Source: Halieaceae bacterium (GTDB lineage: Bacteria > Pseudomonadota > Gammaproteobacteria > Pseudomonadales > Halieaceae). Taken from it: a DNA stretch of 40,139 bases. A program made the translations under genes and the position numbers. The notes under the pieces were generated by a model, which made no database searches, was not told the DNA's origin, and worked only from the letters and a program-made list of their open reading frames with translations. The stretch lies in NCBI GenBank assembly GCA_028277365.1, contig JANQGK010000305.1, positions 1-40,139 on the forward strand, in the 5' to 3' direction. Shown here piece after piece: positions 1 to 8,576 of this stretch. Each line of letters starts with the position of its first letter. Position 1 is the first letter of the stretch.

Positions 1-179
1 GATCCTTCGACGCCTCCATCCGGGCTGCGCTGCACGGCTGACCCGCATCGGTAGTCGTCCTGCTTGTGTTCCCCCGCCAGCAGGTTGACCGGACAGTACT
101 CCGCTTCGAGCCCTTTCAGGTTGAGCGCAATACGCACCCGGTAGGCCGCTGACGAGCGCCAGTAGCTGTAAAGTTTCAT
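1..179 (-). CDS. maiA: Maleylacetoacetate isomerase, N-terminal fragment
   Basis: The reading frame starts at an ATG at 179 and runs off the window edge. The first about 43 residues carry the zeta-class glutathione transferase start [19 protein letters not shown], with the Ser-Ser-Arg region that binds and activates glutathione, then the family's VNLLAGE segment. The enzyme isomerises maleylacetoacetate to fumarylacetoacetate in tyrosine degradation. It follows fahA with 24 bp between them, so it would be the third gene of a hmgA-fahA-maiA operon. Beyond about position 51 the frame stays open, but the residues no longer resemble the expected NPQGxVP segment in any of the three minus frames. 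The gene is therefore either broken or joined to foreign DNA at the window edge. The identity of the first part is secure. Confidence 0.8.
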   Translation of the reverse strand, partial: MKLYSYWRSSAAYRVRIALNLKGLEAEYCPVNLLAGEHKQDDYRCGSAVQRSPDGGVEG

Positions 180-203
180 GGACCACCGCCTCCTGTGAGG
201 CGT

Positions 204-1199
204 TCAGTCTGCCTTGGGCGGGTGGTACTGCACAACCACCTGGTCGATTTTTCCGAAGATGCTGGCGCCGTTGGCGTCCTGCATTTCGATTTCGATTCGG
301 TCGCCAAAGGACATGAACGGCGTGCTGGGCTTGCCGTCGGCTATAGTCTCCAGGCAGCGCACTTCCGCCAGGCAGCTGGAGCCGTCGGCGCTGCCCTGAT
401 TAGCCACGGTACCGGAACCGATCACGGTGCCGGCCGTCAGCGCCCGGCTCTTGGCGGCATGGGCAATGAGCTGGCCGAAGTCAAAGGTCATGTCGACACC
501 GGCATTGGGCGCACCCACCCGGGTATCGTTGAGGGTCGACAGCATGGGCAGGTGCAGCTTGGCGCCATCCCAGGCATCGCCCAGTTCGTCGGGTGTGACT
601 GCCACCGGAGTGAACGAGGTTTGCGGCTTGGACTGGTAGAAGCCAAACTGTTTGGCGAGTTCGGCGGGGATCAGGTTGCGCAAGCTGACGTCATTGCACA
701 GGGCCACCAGCTTGATGTGCTCGCGGGCCTGCTGCGGGGTGGTACCGGCCGGTACATCGTCAGTGAAGACCACTACCTCGGCTTCGAAGTCGATGCCCCA
801 TTCCTCGTTCTCTACCTGGATGTCATCGGTGGGCCCGATAAACGCATCGGAGGCACCCATATACATCAGCGGATCGGTCCAGAAAGACTCCGGCAGCTCG
901 GCACCGCGCGCCTTGCGCACCAGCTCCACGTGAGTGACGTAGGCGCTGCCGTCGGCCCAGTGGAAGCTGCGCGGCAGGGGGGCGGCTACTGCGCTCGGGT
1001 CGAAGGGGAACTCGCCGTCGGCATTGCCCGCCTCCAGCGCTTCGGCGCGGGCCTTCAGATCGGGTTCTACCTGCGCCCAGTTTTCCAGGGCGAGTTGCAG
1101 GGTAGGGGCAATGTCATAGGCGCCGACCGCGCGGCTGAGGTCGCGACTGACCACGATCAACTGGCCGTCGCGGCCGGATTTGAGACTGGCTAACTTCAT
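204..1199 (-). CDS. fahA: Fumarylacetoacetase (fumarylacetoacetate hydrolase family)
   Basis: 331 residues, the usual size of the bacterial fumarylacetoacetate hydrolases found next to homogentisate dioxygenase. It splits 4-fumarylacetoacetate into fumarate and acetoacetate, the last step of tyrosine degradation, in the cytoplasm. The FAH fold is seen from about residue 75. A candidate metal-binding acidic run lies at DFEAEVVVF (138-145), Asp170 sits in LCNDVSLRN, and the C-terminal part has the GSGTVANQGS loop (261-270). The start is the ATG at 1199, preceded by a short AGGACA element. It lies 38 bp downstream of hmgA and 24 bp upstream of maiA on the same strand, which supports the pathway assignment over a generic FAH-family hydrolase. 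Confidence 0.93.
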   Translation of the reverse strand: MKLASLKSGRDGQLIVVSRDLSRAVGAYDIAPTLQLALENWAQVEPDLKARAEALEAGNADGEFPFDPSAVAAPLPRSFHWADGSAYVTHVELVRKARGAELPESFWTDPLMYMGASDAFIGPTDDIQVENEEWGIDFEAEVVVFTDDVPAGTTPQQAREHIKLVALCNDVSLRNLIPAELAKQFGFYQSKPQTSFTPVAVTPDELGDAWDGAKLHLPMLSTLNDTRVGAPNAGVDMTFDFGQLIAHAAKSRALTAGTVIGSGTVANQGSADGSSCLAEVRCLETIADGKPSTPFMSFGDRIEIEMQDANGASIFGKIDQVVVQYHPPKAD

Positions 1200-1237
1200 G
1201 GGGTGTCCTGTGTTGTTGTGAGATGACTCGGTGCGAC

Positions 1238-2560
1238 TCAGCCGGCCGCGTCGAAGTGCTTCTGCAGGCCGTCCCAGCAGCGAGTATAGTCGCGCTGCCG
1301 CAGGGAAGTATTCATGGCCCAGTAGGTCGGCTGTATCAGGTAGCGGGACTCCAGCATGAAGGCCATGGTGTCCGTGTAGCGGTCGGGCGCAAGCTCAGCG
1401 GAGCTGGCCTTTTCGAACACCGCGGCCTCGGGGCCGTGGCTGCTCATACAGTTGTGAAGACTGGAGCCGCCGGGCACAAAGCCTTCCTCCTTGGCGTCGT
1501 AGGTGCCCTCAATCAGGCCCATGAATTCCGACATGATATTGCGGTGGTACCAGGGTGGCCGGAAGGTGTCTTCCGCCACCATCCAGCGCGGCGGAAAGAT
1601 CACGAAATCGATGTTGGCGACACCGGCGGTATCCGAGGGCGAGGTCAGCACCGTGTAGATGCTCGGGTCCGGGTGATCGTAGGACACCGAGCCCATGACG
1701 TTGAAGCGGGCGAGCTCGTACTTGTAGGGTGCCGAGTTTCCGGTCCAGGCTACCACGTCCAGCGGCGAGTGGCCGATGGGGGCGGTGTACAGATGGCCGG
1801 CGAACTTGCACAGCAGAGCGAATTCGCCCTCGTCCTCTTCGTAGGCGGCCACCGGGTACTGGAAGTCGCGGTCGTTGGCATAGCCATTGGCGCCCACCGG
1901 GCCGCGTTCGGGCAAGGTAAAGGGCGCGCCGTAGTTCTCACACACATAGCCCAGGGCAGTCGCGTCCAGCAGGTCGACTGCGAACTTCATGCCGCGGGGG
2001 ATGACAGCTATCTCGCCTGGACCTAACCGCAGGCGTCCGCACTCAGTACGCAGGCGCAAGCCACCCTGCTGAGGAATGAACAGCAGCTCGCCGTCGGCGC
2101 AGTAGAAATAGCGCTGCTGCATAGATTGATTGATGGCGTAAAGGTGAACGCCCATGCCGGCCTGGGCCGTGGCGTCGCCGTTGACCGCAATAGTCACCAG
2201 GCCGTCGACGAAATCAGTGGGTTCCTCCGGGTAGGGCAGCGGGTCCCAGCGCAACACATTGGGGCTCACCGTGCCGGGGTCACTGCCGCCGGTTTCCAGC
2301 AGCCTCCCGTTGTAGGGCTGGAATTCCCCCTGCATGACCGATGGCCGGATGCGGTAGAACCAGGTGCGGCGATTGTGTGCTCGCGGGGCGGTGAATGCGG
2401 TGCTGCTGAACTGCTCTGCGTAGAGCCCGTACGCTACCTTTTGCGGGCTGAAACGGCCGCGGGGCAGGGCGTTCGCCAGTGCCTCGGTTTCGTGTTCATT
2501 GCCAAAGCCGCTTAGATAGCCAAAGCCGGTGAGATGGCCAGAGTCGGTCGGGGATTCCAT
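1238..2560 (-). CDS. hmgA: Homogentisate 1,2-dioxygenase
   Basis: 440 residues, full length for the family. It opens the ring of homogentisate with O2 to give 4-maleylacetoacetate, using a mononuclear non-haem iron in the cytoplasm. The iron ligands can be placed by comparison with the human enzyme at a constant offset of +4: His339 (PPWYHRN), Glu345 (MSEF) and His375 (SSHGPE). His296 in YDHPDPS matches the active-site histidine. The N-terminal [13 protein letters not shown] motif is typical. It is the first gene of the hmgA-fahA-maiA operon and is divergent from the GGDEF-like gene at 2712. A good sigma70-like promoter lies just upstream. Confidence 0.97.
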   Translation of the reverse strand: MESPTDSGHLTGFGYLSGFGNEHETEALANALPRGRFSPQKVAYGLYAEQFSSTAFTAPRAHNRRTWFYRIRPSVMQGEFQPYNGRLLETGGSDPGTVSPNVLRWDPLPYPEEPTDFVDGLVTIAVNGDATAQAGMGVHLYAINQSMQQRYFYCADGELLFIPQQGGLRLRTECGRLRLGPGEIAVIPRGMKFAVDLLDATALGYVCENYGAPFTLPERGPVGANGYANDRDFQYPVAAYEEDEGEFALLCKFAGHLYTAPIGHSPLDVVAWTGNSAPYKYELARFNVMGSVSYDHPDPSIYTVLTSPSDTAGVANIDFVIFPPRWMVAEDTFRPPWYHRNIMSEFMGLIEGTYDAKEEGFVPGGSSLHNCMSSHGPEAAVFEKASSAELAPDRYTDTMAFMLESRYLIQPTYWAMNTSLRQRDYTRCWDGLQKHFDAAG

Positions 2561-2593
2561 GGGCGGGCACCGATATAGTTACAGTTGAAACTA

Positions 2594-2622
2594 ATTGTCG
2601 TGGATGCGATTCCGACTGTCAA
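2594..2622 (-). promoter_or_regulatory. Probable sigma70-type promoter of the hmgA operon
   Basis: On the minus strand a perfect TTGACA (2622-2617) is followed after exactly 17 bp by GACAAT (2599-2594), a 4/6 match to the -10 consensus. The predicted start would fall near 2587, giving a leader of about 27 nt before the hmgA ATG at 2560. No operator for a known homogentisate regulator was recognised in the 151-bp divergent gap. This is inferred from motif and spacing only. Confidence 0.55.
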
Positions 2623-2711
2623 TCCGCACCGCAGTGCTTTGACCCGTGTGGGGGCTAGGGAATCGCGGCCGCCTGCCCTAAAATGGCGCAAAGTCTAGGC
2701 CGAGCCCCCCC

Positions 2712-3785
2712 ATGCAACAGGAAACGCCTTTCTCGAAGGCCCATGTCGTCAAAAACACCGCCCTGATTCTGGGCTGTATGGTCATTCTTGCCACGGTTCT
2801 GCGCTCGCTGGTGGCCGGCGAGGTCAATCTGCCGGCAGCGACCGCGGCGGCCATCTGCGCGGTGCTGCTGTTTGTCACCTATGCGAAGGTCAAGTCGGGA
2901 ACTGCAGCCGACATCGGCGGACTGGCGCTGATGGTGATCGCCTTCGGCATATACGCGGTCCTGTCCTGGATCTCTGACGGCTTCACCGGTTCGATTATCT
3001 TCGCCGCCCCCATGTTGCCCCTGCTGGCGGGCTTGGTCATGAACAAGCGCGCTGCTCGCAATACCACGGTTGTGGTGGCGGCGCTGCTGCTGATTATCCT
3101 GTCCCGCCACCTCTCCGGTGACATGATCAAGAACATCGATTTCCCCGACGAAATCCGCTACTCCATGCGCGCGGTGGTCTTGTTGTTGGTGTTGGTGGGA
3201 GTGAACTGGGTGGTGTCTTTCTACGACATCGTCGAGCAGGCCAGCGTGGCACCTGCTGCCGTCGCCGCGCCGCACGATCCTCTCACAGGGCTGCTGCCAC
3301 GCGGAGAGATCGACAAGTCTATTGCTCGCGACTTTGCACTGGCCCGACGCGCCGAGGCGCACTTCAGTTTTGCGGTGCTGGAGATCGACAACTATGCCGG
3401 GCTTGAGCAGGAGTACGGCAAGCTGGGTGCGGAAAACTGCCTGCTCGGGGTGGCAGATGCTCTGCGCTACTGCGTGCGACGGCGCGCTGATGATCTCGGC
3501 CGCTTCGGCGCCACCCAGCTCTGCATCTTGATGACCGACGACGGTACCGGTATGCAGCGGGTCGCAGACAAGTTTCTGGAAATGATGGGCAACCTTGATA
3601 TCCCCGTGGACGCGACCCGGAACGTCCGCGTGACGGTGAGCATTGGCATATGCTCCGAGCCCGCCCGGGGCCTGGTGGAGCCGGAAGGCATCGTCACTGG
3701 TGCACTGCAGGCCCTGGCACAGGCCCAGTTGCAGCCCGGCAATAGCCGGGAACGGCTTCACCTCGAGGCAAACGGGAGCGCCTGA
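2712..3785 (+). CDS. Membrane protein with degenerate GGDEF domain (I-site kept)
   Basis: 357 residues. About six hydrophobic segments (roughly 15-33, 41-57, 66-86, 92-110, 117-132, 152-170) precede a cytoplasmic GGDEF-fold domain that begins with DPLTGL at 189-194 and ends with VSIGIC. The signature loop is GATQL (266-270) instead of GGDEF, and the first metal-site aspartate region reads LEID, so diguanylate cyclase activity is unlikely. RRAD (257-260) sits exactly five residues before the loop, the position of the inhibitory c-di-GMP-binding RxxD site. Family knowledge suggests such proteins can act as c-di-GMP receptors; that is inference here. Its TGA overlaps the next gene's ATG (TGATG), so the two are translationally coupled. 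The membrane part is not a recognised sensor domain. Confidence 0.82.
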   Translation: MQQETPFSKAHVVKNTALILGCMVILATVLRSLVAGEVNLPAATAAAICAVLLFVTYAKVKSGTAADIGGLALMVIAFGIYAVLSWISDGFTGSIIFAAPMLPLLAGLVMNKRAARNTTVVVAALLLIILSRHLSGDMIKNIDFPDEIRYSMRAVVLLLVLVGVNWVVSFYDIVEQASVAPAAVAAPHDPLTGLLPRGEIDKSIARDFALARRAEAHFSFAVLEIDNYAGLEQEYGKLGAENCLLGVADALRYCVRRRADDLGRFGATQLCILMTDDGTGMQRVADKFLEMMGNLDIPVDATRNVRVTVSIGICSEPARGLVEPEGIVTGALQALAQAQLQPGNSRERLHLEANGSA

Positions 3786-4315
3786 TGCTGTTGTTGCTTT
3801 TGGCCCTGAGCCTGTTCGACGGCCAATCGCTGACCGGCTGGGCAGCCGTCGGCGAGGCGAACTGGCGAGTGGAGCAGGGTGCCATTGTGGCTGCGGGCGA
3901 TGGCGACGGGTTTCTGCTGAGCCGTGGCGAGTACGGGGATTTCCGCCTGACCCTCGAGTTCTGGGTGGATGCCACCACCAACTCCGGAGTGTTCATCCGC
4001 TGCAGCGACCGCGGTCGTATACATCCGAATGATTGTTACGAGCTCAACATCTGGGACTTACACCCCCGGCAGGAAGCTCGTACCGGCGCCATTGTATTCC
4101 GAGCCATGCCGCCGCTGGCGCACGTGGAGACGGTGGGGCGCTGGAACCGGCTGGAAGTGACGGCAATCGGCGCCGAGATCGAACTGGCGATCAATGGCGA
4201 GGTCACAGCAAGACTGGACGACGCCCGCCTCGGCAGCGGCTTTATTGCGCTGCAGCACGCCGAGCAGGGCGTGGTGAAATTCAGAAATATTGAATTGACG
4301 GTAATGGAGGATTAA
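3785..4315 (+). CDS. DUF1080 (3-keto-disaccharide hydrolase-like) protein
   Basis: 176 residues with the concanavalin-like fold of DUF1080: a start of FDGQSLTGW, the central TNSGVFIRCSDRG, the YELNIWD strand, and NRLEVTAIGAEIELAINGE near the end. A short hydrophobic leucine-rich start (MLLLLLALSL) could be a signal peptide, but it runs directly into the fold, so export is uncertain. Some members hydrolyse 3-keto-glycosides; the substrate here is unknown. It overlaps the preceding gene by one base (TGATG) and the following adaptor gene by one base (TAATG), so it is co-translated with an RND pump. That is an unexpected context for this family. Confidence 0.82.
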   Translation: MLLLLLALSLFDGQSLTGWAAVGEANWRVEQGAIVAAGDGDGFLLSRGEYGDFRLTLEFWVDATTNSGVFIRCSDRGRIHPNDCYELNIWDLHPRQEARTGAIVFRAMPPLAHVETVGRWNRLEVTAIGAEIELAINGEVTARLDDARLGSGFIALQHAEQGVVKFRNIELTVMED

Positions 4316-5355
4316 TGCGCGCTGTTGTTGTTGTCCTGGTCGCCCTGGGTATCGGTGTCGGCGCCTGGTACCAGTTCGGCTCCGATGAAGCCGCTGGCGG
4401 CGGCCGGGCACCCATGGGCCCGGTACCGGTCACGGGCTGGGTACTGGAAGAACAGCCGTTCCAGAGCCGCGTGGAAGCGCTGGGCACGCTGCGCGCCTGG
4501 GAGTCGGTCACCATCACTTCCAGCGTGTCGGAGACCGTCGCGCGGTTGCATTTCGAAGACGGTCAGCGTGTCAATACCGGCGATCTGTTGGTGACTCTGC
4601 AGCAGGAAGGAGAGAAAGCCTCTCTGCGGGAACAGCAGGAGTTCCTGGCCGAGCAGGAGCGCGAGGTGGCACGGCTTGAAAACCTCGCCCGCCGCAACCA
4701 GGTGGCGCAGACCGAGCTGGATCAGCGCCGTACCCAGGCCGCCATCGCTCGCAGCCGCATCGAGCAGGAAAAGGCCCAGCTTGACGACCGCACCATCAAG
4801 GCGCCCTTCGGCGGCGTACTGGGCCTGCGCCAGGTCAGCCCCGGTGCCCTGGTCGAACCCGGTGAGATCATCACCACGCTAGACGATATCTCCCGCATGC
4901 GCCTGGACTTCACGGTGCCGGCCCGCTTCTTGCGTTTCTTGCAGCCGGGCCAGCAGATCGAGGCCTCCACCGCGGCCTACGTGCAGGCGTTCACCGGTGA
5001 GATCGCCGCGGTCAACAGCCGGGTGGACCCAGTGAACCGCTCGGTGACCGCGCGGGCGGTGTTCCCCAACGACAACGGCCTGTTGAAGCCGGGCATGCTG
5101 ATGCAGGTGACGGTGCTGGGTGACCAGCGCAATGCCCTGCTGGTGCCGGAAGAGAGCCTGGTATCGCGGTCTACAGACCACTACGTGTGGCAGATCGACG
5201 GTGATACCGCGAAGCGCGTGTTTGTTGAAATCGGCGATCGCCGCCCAGGCTGGGTGGAAGTGCTCGATGGGCTGCAGGCCGGCGATCAGGTAGTGCGCGA
5301 CGGTGTGGCGCGTTTGCGCGGTAACGAGAGTGCCGTACGCGTGCTGGAAAGCTAA
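4315..5355 (+). CDS. RND efflux periplasmic adaptor (membrane fusion protein)
   Basis: 346 residues. An N-terminal membrane anchor or signal (residues about 2-19) is followed by a split lipoyl domain (EDGQRVNTGDLL and KAPFGGVLGLRQVSPGALV). Between the halves lies a coiled-coil hairpin rich in Glu, Gln and Arg (about 95-160). Beta-barrel and membrane-proximal domains complete the protein. It joins the inner-membrane RND pump encoded next to an outer-membrane channel. No outer-membrane factor gene lies nearby, so a shared TolC-like protein is presumed. There is no lipobox. The start ATG overlaps the stop of the DUF1080 gene. Confidence 0.93.
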   Translation: MRAVVVVLVALGIGVGAWYQFGSDEAAGGGRAPMGPVPVTGWVLEEQPFQSRVEALGTLRAWESVTITSSVSETVARLHFEDGQRVNTGDLLVTLQQEGEKASLREQQEFLAEQEREVARLENLARRNQVAQTELDQRRTQAAIARSRIEQEKAQLDDRTIKAPFGGVLGLRQVSPGALVEPGEIITTLDDISRMRLDFTVPARFLRFLQPGQQIEASTAAYVQAFTGEIAAVNSRVDPVNRSVTARAVFPNDNGLLKPGMLMQVTVLGDQRNALLVPEESLVSRSTDHYVWQIDGDTAKRVFVEIGDRRPGWVEVLDGLQAGDQVVRDGVARLRGNESAVRVLES

Positions 5356-5371
5356 CGGCGGGACACGAGAC

Positions 5372-8300
5372 ATGTGGATTTCAGATACCTCCGTCAAACG
5401 CCCGGTGCTCGCCACGGTTTTCTGCGCGTTGCTGGTCGCCTTCGGCGTCATCTCTTTCGACCGGCTGCCGCTACGCGAATATCCCGACATCGAACCGGCC
5501 GTGGTCAGCGTCGGCACCAACTACCCCGGTGCCTCCGCCGCAGTCGTGGAAAACAAAATCACTGAAGTCATCGAGGACCGCGTCGCCGGCGTCGAGGGCA
5601 TCAAGAGCATCACCTCCACTTCCCAGGACGGCCGCTCCAATATTCGCATCGAGTTCCGCCTGGGCCGCAACATCGACAACGCCGCCAACGATATCCGCGA
5701 CCGGGTCTCCCGCATTCTCGACAACCTGCCGGAAGAGGCCGAGCCGCCGGAAGTGGAGAAAGCCGGCGACGACGACACGGTGATTTACTGGATTCACCTG
5801 GTGGAGCCCAGCATGACCGCGCTGGAACTCACCGATTACGTGCGGCGTTACCTGGAAGATCGTTTCTCCGCCCTGGACGGTGTGTCCCGGGTGCGGGTAA
5901 CGGGCCAGCAGGTTTACTCCATGCGCATCTGGCTGGACCGGAACGCCCTGGTGGCCCGTGGCTTGACCGTGTCGGACGTGGAAGAGGCCGTACGGCGGGA
6001 GAATATCGAGCTGCCCGCCGGCACCCTGCAGTCGGTGGAGCGCGATTTTGTGATTCGCGTCGAGCGCGCCTACCAGTCGGCGGACGATTTCCGCCAGCTG
6101 GTGATTCGCCGCGGTGACGACGGCTACCTGGTGCGCTTGGGCGATGTGGCCCGGGTAGAGCTGGGCAGCGCCGAACGCCGCAGCCTGTTCCGCGGCAACG
6201 GCGAGTCCATGGTCGGCATGGGCATCGTCAAACAGAGTACCTCTAACGCGCTGACCGTGGCCAACGCGGTCAGCGACGAGGTCGATCGCATCAACGCCAC
6301 CCTCCCTGAGGGCATGCGCATTGTGAAAAGCTACGACAAGTCGCTGTTCGTGCGCGCCTCGGTCAAGGAGGTATACCGCACGCTGTTTATCGCCGCGGTG
6401 CTGGTGGTTGTGGTGATTTTTCTGTTTCTCGGTGACCCCCGCAGCGTACTGGTGCCGGCGGCCACCGTGCCGATTTCGCTGATTTCCACTTTCACCCTGC
6501 TGTGGGCCTTCGATTACTCCATCAACCTGTTGACACTGCTGGCGCTGGTGCTGTCCATCGGCCTGGTGGTGGATGACTGTATTGTGGTGCTGGAGAACAT
6601 CCACCGGCGTCTTGCCAAGGGGGAGTCGCCGCTGGTGGCAGCCTACAAAGGCGCTCGCCAGGTGGGCTTCGCGGTGATCGCCACGACCGCCGTGCTCATC
6701 GCCGTGTTCGTGCCGATCACCTTCCTGGAGGGCAATCTCGGCAAGCTGTTCAGCGAATTCGCCGTGGCCATGGCGGTGGCGGTGGTGTTCTCCACGCTGG
6801 TGGCCCTGACCCTGGCACCGGTCATCTGTTCCCGGCTGCTGACCAACGAGAGCACCCACAACCGGCTGGCCACATTCGTGGAGGGGCTCACAAGCGCTCT
6901 GGAGCGCCGCTACCGGGCCCTGTTGCAGAGAGTGCTGAAGGCTCCGGCGTTCACCGTCATCATCTTGATCGCCAGCATCGGACTTAGCGGCTGGCTGTTC
7001 CAGCAGGTGCCCCAGGAGTACGCACCCCGTGAAGATCGCGGCATCCTGTTCATGGTGGTGCAGGCGCCGGAAGGCTCCTCCTTCGACTACACCGTGCGCC
7101 AACTCTACAAGGTGGAAGAACGTCTGATGCCGCTGGTGGACAGTGGCGATATCAAGCGTCTGCTGATCCGCGCGCCCTCCTGGGGAGCCGGTGAGGCTTT
7201 TAATGGCGCCTTCTCGATCCTGGTGCTGGAGCCCTGGGACAGCGGCCGCCGCAACACCTTCGAAATCCTGGCCGATGCCCGCCAGCGTATTTCGGATATT
7301 CCGGGTGCGCGCATTTTCATCCGCTCTCAGCGCGCCCTCGGCGGCGATTCCAACCCGCCGGTACAGTTCTTTATCGGCGGCAATACCTATGAAGACCTGG
7401 ACGAGTGGCAGTCCAAGCTGATGTTGGCGGTATCCCGGGAGCCTTTGTTTGTGGGCGCCGACACCGACTTCAAACCCACCAAGCCCCAGCTCAGGGTGCG
7501 CATCGACCGCGACCGGGCCGGTGATCTGGGGGTGAACCTGCTGGACGTCAGCCGCACCCTGGAAACTCTCATGGGCAACCGCAAGGTGACCACCTTCGTA
7601 CTGGCGGGCAAGGAGTACGACGTTATTCTGGAGGGGGATCGCGTCAACCAGGGGTCGCTGACCGACCTCGCCAACATCTATGTGCGCTCCGGTGTAACCG
7701 GCGAGCTGATCCCACTCAGCAACCTGGTCACCCTCAAGGACCAGGCCGATGCCGGCCAGCTCAACCGCTACAACCGGGTACGGGGTATTACGCTGACATC
7801 AAACCTGGCCGACGGTGTGTCCCTGGGTGAGGCGCTGGCGTGGTTGGACAACTGGGTCGGTGAGAACCTGCCCAACGAGGCCAGTATCGACTACAAAGGC
7901 GAGTCGCTGGAGTACAAGGATGCTGGCCGCTCGGTGGCTTTCATTTTCGGTCTTGCGCTGCTGGTGGTGTTCCTGGTGATGGCCGCACAATTTGAGTCTT
8001 ACGTGCATCCCTTCATCATCCTGTTGACCGTGCCGCTGGCACTGGTAGGCGGGCTGGGCGGTCTGCTGCTGTTCGGCCAGACCTTAAACATCTTCAGCCA
8101 GGTCGGTCTGATCATGCTGGTGGGGCTGGCCACCAAGAATGGCATTCTCATTGTCGAGTTCATCAATCAGCTGCGCGATGCCGGACGCGACTTCGACGAG
8201 GCGATTCTCAACGGCGCGGCGTTCCGTCTGCGGCCGATTATGATGACAGGCTTCACCACCGTGTTCGGCGCCGTGCCGCTGGTGCTGTCCACCGGCCCGG

Positions 8301-8467
8301 GCTACGAGTCGCGGATGGTGATCGGCATCGTGGTGATGTGCGGTGTGGCGGTGTCCAGCGTGATCACCCTGATCGCCGTGCCGGTGGCTTACAAGCTGTT
8401 GGCAAAGAACACCACCGCGCCCGGAACCGTGGCCAAAGAGCTGGAACAGGAGCTGACAGCGACCTGA
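5372..8467 (+). CDS. RND efflux pump, inner-membrane permease (HAE1 type)
   Basis: 1031 residues from the ATG at 5372 (MWISDTSVKRPVLATV), the usual start of this family. An in-frame start at 5303 would add 23 unrelated residues overlapping the adaptor gene and was not used. Twelve transmembrane segments and two large periplasmic loops are expected from the length and pattern. The proton-relay aspartate pair lies in SIGLVVDDCIVVLENIHRR, and the partner lysine in LVGLATKNGILIVEFINQ, so it is a proton-driven multidrug-type pump rather than a heavy-metal pump. The substrate is unknown. It follows its adaptor by 16 bp and ends the run that begins at 2712. Confidence 0.95.
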   Translation: MWISDTSVKRPVLATVFCALLVAFGVISFDRLPLREYPDIEPAVVSVGTNYPGASAAVVENKITEVIEDRVAGVEGIKSITSTSQDGRSNIRIEFRLGRNIDNAANDIRDRVSRILDNLPEEAEPPEVEKAGDDDTVIYWIHLVEPSMTALELTDYVRRYLEDRFSALDGVSRVRVTGQQVYSMRIWLDRNALVARGLTVSDVEEAVRRENIELPAGTLQSVERDFVIRVERAYQSADDFRQLVIRRGDDGYLVRLGDVARVELGSAERRSLFRGNGESMVGMGIVKQSTSNALTVANAVSDEVDRINATLPEGMRIVKSYDKSLFVRASVKEVYRTLFIAAVLVVVVIFLFLGDPRSVLVPAATVPISLISTFTLLWAFDYSINLLTLLALVLSIGLVVDDCIVVLENIHRRLAKGESPLVAAYKGARQVGFAVIATTAVLIAVFVPITFLEGNLGKLFSEFAVAMAVAVVFSTLVALTLAPVICSRLLTNESTHNRLATFVEGLTSALERRYRALLQRVLKAPAFTVIILIASIGLSGWLFQQVPQEYAPREDRGILFMVVQAPEGSSFDYTVRQLYKVEERLMPLVDSGDIKRLLIRAPSWGAGEAFNGAFSILVLEPWDSGRRNTFEILADARQRISDIPGARIFIRSQRALGGDSNPPVQFFIGGNTYEDLDEWQSKLMLAVSREPLFVGADTDFKPTKPQLRVRIDRDRAGDLGVNLLDVSRTLETLMGNRKVTTFVLAGKEYDVILEGDRVNQGSLTDLANIYVRSGVTGELIPLSNLVTLKDQADAGQLNRYNRVRGITLTSNLADGVSLGEALAWLDNWVGENLPNEASIDYKGESLEYKDAGRSVAFIFGLALLVVFLVMAAQFESYVHPFIILLTVPLALVGGLGGLLLFGQTLNIFSQVGLIMLVGLATKNGILIVEFINQLRDAGRDFDEAILNGAAFRLRPIMMTGFTTVFGAVPLVLSTGPGYESRMVIGIVVMCGVAVSSVITLIAVPVAYKLLAKNTTAPGTVAKELEQELTAT

Positions 8468-8576
8468 AGCCCGCTACCTGCGGCTGGGTATACCTGAGAC
8501 GGCACTTTAGCAGTAAACTCTGGCTTTATAGTGTAAGTCACTGATAGTATTGGGAATTTAGCTAGGGGGTGCAGGC

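Noticed and set aside
2655..3761. 368-residue open frame on the minus strand
   Set aside because: Antisense of the GGDEF-like gene. His- and Gln-rich with no motif, while the plus frame has a clear domain.
5471..7102. 543-residue open frame on the minus strand
   Set aside because: It lies wholly opposite the RND pump gene, has no family motifs and is rich in His, Gln and Gly, as expected for the antisense of a high-GC gene.
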